From positions 1-14,645 of the forward strand of contig DASZYF010000044.1 of assembly GCA_035545535.1 (NCBI GenBank): DNA of 14,645 bases, written 5' to 3'. Numbering within the stretch: the stretch's first letter is position 1; the number at the start of each line of letters is the position of its first letter. This DNA is from DASZYF01 sp035545535. GTDB lineage: Bacteria; Actinomycetota; Actinomycetes; Mycobacteriales; CAJCIY01. Shown here piece by piece: positions 12,150 to 14,645 of this stretch. Under the pieces are notes generated by a model. It ran no database searches. It worked only from the letters and a program-made list of their open reading frames with translations, and had not been told where the DNA came from. The position numbers were made by a program, and so were the translations under genes.

Positions 12150-13802
12150 GTGGCTGCGTTCGACGGCGTGACCGATCCGCCCGCGCCGGTGAACGAGCCG
12201 GTCCGGACCTACGCCGTCGGCACCGCCGAGCGCGCCTCACTCGTCGCGACCCTCGAGGCGATGGGCGCGGAGCAACCGCTCGAGCTGACGCAGACGATCG
12301 GCGGTCGCGAGCTGCGCGGCCGGGGCGACGCGGTCGACGTCGTCAGCCCGCACCGGCACGCCCACGTGCTCGGCCGGTTCCACCAGGCGAGCGCCGCCGA
12401 CGTGCAGGGCGCCATCGACGCCGCGCTCGGTGCGGCCCCGGCCTGGCGCGACCTCGCGTTCGACGACCGCGCCGCGGTCCTGCTGCGCGCCGCCGACCTG
12501 CTCGCCGGACCGTGGCGGGACACGTTGAACGCGGCGACGATGCTCGGGCAGAGCAAGACCTGCTACCAGGCCGAGATCGACAGCGCCTGCGAGCTGGCCG
12601 ACTTCTGGCGCTTCAACGTGCACTACGCGCGCCGGGTGCTGGCCGACCAGCCCGTCGCGCAGGCGCCCGGCACGTGGAACCGCATGGACCACCGCCCGCT
12701 CGAGGGCTTCGTCCTCGCCATCACCCCCTTCAACTTCACCGCCATCGCCGGCAACCTGCCGACGGCGCCCGCGCTCATGGGCAACACCGTCGTCTGGAAG
12801 CCGAGCCCCACCCAGCAGCTCGCGGCGCACCACACGATGCGGCTGCTCGAAGCCGCCGGGTTGCCACCGGGCGTGATCAACCTCGTCACCGGGGACGGCG
12901 CGGCGGTCAGCGAGGTCGCGGTGCCGCACCGCGACCTCGCCGGCATCCACTTCACCGGTTCGACGCGCACGTTCGAGCACATCTGGCAGTCGGTCGCGGC
13001 GAACCTGCCCGCGTACCGCACCTATCCCCGGCTCGTGGGGGAGACCGGCGGCAAGGACTTCGTCGTCGCTCATCCCAGCGCCGACCCCGATGCGTTGCTC
13101 GTCGCGCTCGTGCGGGGCGCGTTCGAGTACCAGGGGCAGAAGTGCAGCGCCGCATCCCGCGCCTACATCCCCCGCTCGCTGTGGACCAGCGGCCTGCGGG
13201 ACGCACTCGCGAGCGCGACCGACGCCGTCGAGTACGGCGACGTGTCGGACCTCGCCTGCTTCGGTGGCGCCGTCATCGACCGGCGCGCCTTCGACCGGCT
13301 GTCCGCCGCGCTCGCGAAGGCGCAGGCTGACGCCGGGGTCACCGTGCTCGCCGGTGGCCGGGCCGACGACACCGAAGGGTTCTTCGTCGATGCGACCGTC
13401 GTCGAGGCGAGCGACCCCGCGCACGACCTGTTCACCACCGAGCTCTTCGGGCCGGTCCTCGCCGTGCACGTCTACGACGACAGCTCGCCCTCGTCGTGGG
13501 CCGACGTGCTCACGCTCGTCGATGCGACGTCGCCGTACGGGCTCACCGGCGCGATCTGGGCCCGCGACCGGGGCGCGATCGACACGGCGATGCACGCGTT
13601 GCGGTTCGCCGCCGGCAACGTCTACGTCAACGACAAGCCCACCGGTGCCGTCGTCGGACAGCAGGCGTTCGGCGGCGCGCGCAAGAGCGGAACCGACGAC
13701 AAGGCGGGCAGCGTGCTGAACCTGCTGCGGTGGGTGGCCCCCCGCGTGGTCAAGGAGACGTTCGTCGCGCCCACCGAGTGGCGCCACCCGCACCAGGGCT
13801 AG
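12150..13802 (+). CDS. pruA: Delta-1-pyrroline-5-carboxylate (L-glutamate gamma-semialdehyde) dehydrogenase, group 1
   Basis: A 550-residue aldehyde dehydrogenase of the group-1 P5C dehydrogenase type (the ALDH4A1 branch). It oxidises L-glutamate gamma-semialdehyde to glutamate with NAD+, the second step of proline breakdown. Landmarks are LEGFVLAITPFNFTAIAGNL (184-203), NTVVWKPS (212-219, Lys217 for the cofactor), HFTGST (267-272), the general base Glu298 in VGETGGKDF and the nucleophile Cys332 in YQGQKCSAA. ELFGPVLAVHVY and NVYVNDKPTGAVVGQQAFGG, near the C-terminus, are typical of the subgroup. The length matches the family. GTG 12150 has GGAGG 8 bp upstream. No proline dehydrogenase gene (putA/prodh) is in the window. 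It lies 25 bp after the DUF6912-type gene and 3 bp before the next gene. Confidence 0.95.
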   Translation: MAAFDGVTDPPAPVNEPVRTYAVGTAERASLVATLEAMGAEQPLELTQTIGGRELRGRGDAVDVVSPHRHAHVLGRFHQASAADVQGAIDAALGAAPAWRDLAFDDRAAVLLRAADLLAGPWRDTLNAATMLGQSKTCYQAEIDSACELADFWRFNVHYARRVLADQPVAQAPGTWNRMDHRPLEGFVLAITPFNFTAIAGNLPTAPALMGNTVVWKPSPTQQLAAHHTMRLLEAAGLPPGVINLVTGDGAAVSEVAVPHRDLAGIHFTGSTRTFEHIWQSVAANLPAYRTYPRLVGETGGKDFVVAHPSADPDALLVALVRGAFEYQGQKCSAASRAYIPRSLWTSGLRDALASATDAVEYGDVSDLACFGGAVIDRRAFDRLSAALAKAQADAGVTVLAGGRADDTEGFFVDATVVEASDPAHDLFTTELFGPVLAVHVYDDSSPSSWADVLTLVDATSPYGLTGAIWARDRGAIDTAMHALRFAAGNVYVNDKPTGAVVGQQAFGGARKSGTDDKAGSVLNLLRWVAPRVVKETFVAPTEWRHPHQG

Positions 13803-13805
13803 CGG

Positions 13806-14390
13806 ATGCGCAGGGTCAGCTGGTCGATGGGCGTCTCCCTCGACGGCTACATCATCGGGCCGGACGGCTCGTTCGACTTCGGCGCGCCCGATGAGGAGGT
13901 CTTCCGGTTCTGCATCGAGGAGATCCGCGGCATGGGCGTGCACTTCATGGGCCGCCGCCTCTACGAGACGATGCTCTACTGGGAGACGGCGGACCAGGAC
14001 CCGTCGTTGTCCGAGGACGAGCGCGAGTGGACCGCCCTCTGGAAGGCGCTTCCCAAGGTCGTCTTCTCGCGCACGCTCACCACGGTCGTCGGCAACGCCC
14101 GCCTCGCCTCAGGTGATGTGGCCGAGGAGATCGGCCGCTGGCGCGCGGAGCCCGGCGACGGCGGGATCGCCGTCGGCGGCGCCGACCTCGCGCACCAGGT
14201 GGCCGCGCTCGGGCTCATCGACGACTACCTCGTGCGGTTCCACCCGGTCCTCGTCGGGGGCGGCGTGCCGTTCTTCGACCATCAGGAGCAGCGCGTCGAG
14301 CTCGAGCTGGTCGGGACGCGCGCGTTCGCCTCCGGCGTCGTCTTCCTGCACCACCGCGTCAAGCGGCAGCTCAGTCCTGCAGGCGACTAG
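13806..14390 (+). CDS. RibD C-terminal/dihydrofolate reductase-like protein
   Basis: A 194-residue protein with the RibD-C/DHFR fold. The N-terminal strand and loop SMGVSLDGYIIGPDG (7-21), FMGRRLYETMLYW (47-59), KVVFSRTL (84-91), IAVGGADLAHQVAALGLIDDY (121-141) and the C-terminal strands VRFHPVLVGGGVPFF (143-157) are all typical. Members are NADPH-dependent reductases or stand-alone homologues of the RibD reductase domain; most have no known substrate. The short form without a deaminase domain is not a full RibD. ATG 13806 follows the pruA stop by 3 bp, with AGGG 7 bp upstream inside the end of pruA, so it is probably in the same operon. Its stop codon overlaps that of the convergent dodecin gene. 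Confidence 0.9.
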   Translation: MRRVSWSMGVSLDGYIIGPDGSFDFGAPDEEVFRFCIEEIRGMGVHFMGRRLYETMLYWETADQDPSLSEDEREWTALWKALPKVVFSRTLTTVVGNARLASGDVAEEIGRWRAEPGDGGIAVGGADLAHQVAALGLIDDYLVRFHPVLVGGGVPFFDHQEQRVELELVGTRAFASGVVFLHHRVKRQLSPAGD

Positions 14391-14596
14391 TCATCCAATC
14401 GGAAGCCGACCTTCATGCCGACCTGGATGTGCGCGGGGGCGCCGTCGCTGATCTGGCCGCGGATCTCGGTGACCTCGAACCAGTCGAGGCCGCGCAGCGT
14501 CTGGCTCGCCCGGGAGATCCCGTTGCGCACCGCCTGGTCGATGCTCTCGGTGGAGGTGCCGACGATCTCGGTGACGCGGTACGTGTGGTTGGCCAT
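14387..14596 (-). CDS. Dodecin, flavin-binding storage/buffer protein
   Basis: A 69-residue dodecin, a small protein that assembles into a hollow dodecamer binding flavins (FMN, FAD or riboflavin). It has the family layout of one beta strand (HTYRVTEIVGTS), one helix (SIDQAVRNGISRASQTL, 18-34) and two strands (WFEVTEIRGQI, 39-49; HIQVGMKVGFRLDD, 56-69). Trp39 is the aromatic residue expected to stack on the flavin ring, and Gln58 in HIQV fits the conserved binding glutamine. ATG 14596 is chosen by alignment with the usual dodecin N-terminus. An AGGG lies just before it and a GAGAG about 12 bp upstream, so initiation signals are weak. The stop codon shares a CTAG with the stop of the convergent reductase gene. 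Confidence 0.95.
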   Translation of the reverse strand: MANHTYRVTEIVGTSTESIDQAVRNGISRASQTLRGLDWFEVTEIRGQISDGAPAHIQVGMKVGFRLDD

Positions 14597-14645
14597 GCCC
14601 TGATCGTGCTCTCGTCGCGGGTCGTCTGCCGGCCCAACACGCATA

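Noticed and set aside
12237..13943. Long open frame on the minus strand opposite pruA, and similar long frames opposite most other genes
   Set aside because: GC-rich DNA gives long antisense frames by codon bias. These translate to Arg/Gly/Ala/His-rich sequence with no recognisable domain, while the opposite strand encodes clear enzymes.
14376..14383. CCTGCAGG palindrome near the end of the RibD-C-like gene as a terminator or operator
   Set aside because: It is an 8-bp palindrome with no loop, lies inside coding sequence and has no T-tract, so chance is sufficient.
14597..14645. TATGCG at the right edge as a dodecin promoter
   Set aside because: It lies at the edge with no visible -35, does not fit TANNNT fully, and is too far from the start for a leaderless gene. 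The remaining 49 bp show nothing else.

Overview
The window is GC-rich throughout (well above two thirds G+C by eye, with strong G/C preference at third codon positions). The gene types point to an aerobic, free-living high-GC actinobacterium (Actinomycetes): an F420-type luciferase-like oxidoreductase, a WS/DGAT wax ester/triacylglycerol synthase, a DesA3-like desaturase beside its own reductase, an actinobacterial SAF/CpaE-like pair, a DUF6912-type protein, and frequent GTG starts with some apparently leaderless genes. I cannot name the genus. There is no stretch of more than 300 bases without a gene, and I see no tRNA, rRNA, CRISPR array, insertion sequence or integrase.

Left region (1-3090). 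The start of a secreted or membrane protein runs off the left edge on the minus strand. Next come a conserved actinobacterial protein of unknown function (plus strand), a small excisionase-type HTH protein (minus strand, overlapping it tail to tail), and a SAF-domain membrane protein translationally coupled to a CpaE/Ssd-like P-loop ATPase. This looks like part of a Tad/Flp-type envelope locus without the CpaF, TadB/TadC and pilin genes. The two intergenic regions of this block share a 10-bp tandem direct repeat (consensus GRTGYCGTTS), a candidate operator for the HTH protein.

Middle region (3100-6798). An ACAD10/11-type acyl-CoA dehydrogenase (minus) is divergent, across 47 bp, from a luciferase-like oxidoreductase overlapping an ACAD10-type HAD hydrolase gene. 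A stand-alone EAL-domain cyclic-di-GMP phosphodiesterase (minus) ends 6 bp from the HAD gene. A strong hairpin containing both stop codons separates the ATPase gene from the dehydrogenase gene.

Right region (6841-14390). Seven plus-strand genes follow with gaps of 3 to 59 bp: WS/DGAT, ferredoxin-type oxidoreductase, fatty acid desaturase, patatin-like lipase, DUF6912-type protein, group-1 delta-1-pyrroline-5-carboxylate dehydrogenase (PruA), and a RibD-C/DHFR-like reductase. The first four form a plausible neutral-lipid module: electron delivery to the desaturase, unsaturated acyl-CoA made, acyl chains stored as wax ester or triacylglycerol, and lipid released by the lipase. A dodecin gene (minus) closes the window and shares a CTAG stop with the reductase gene.
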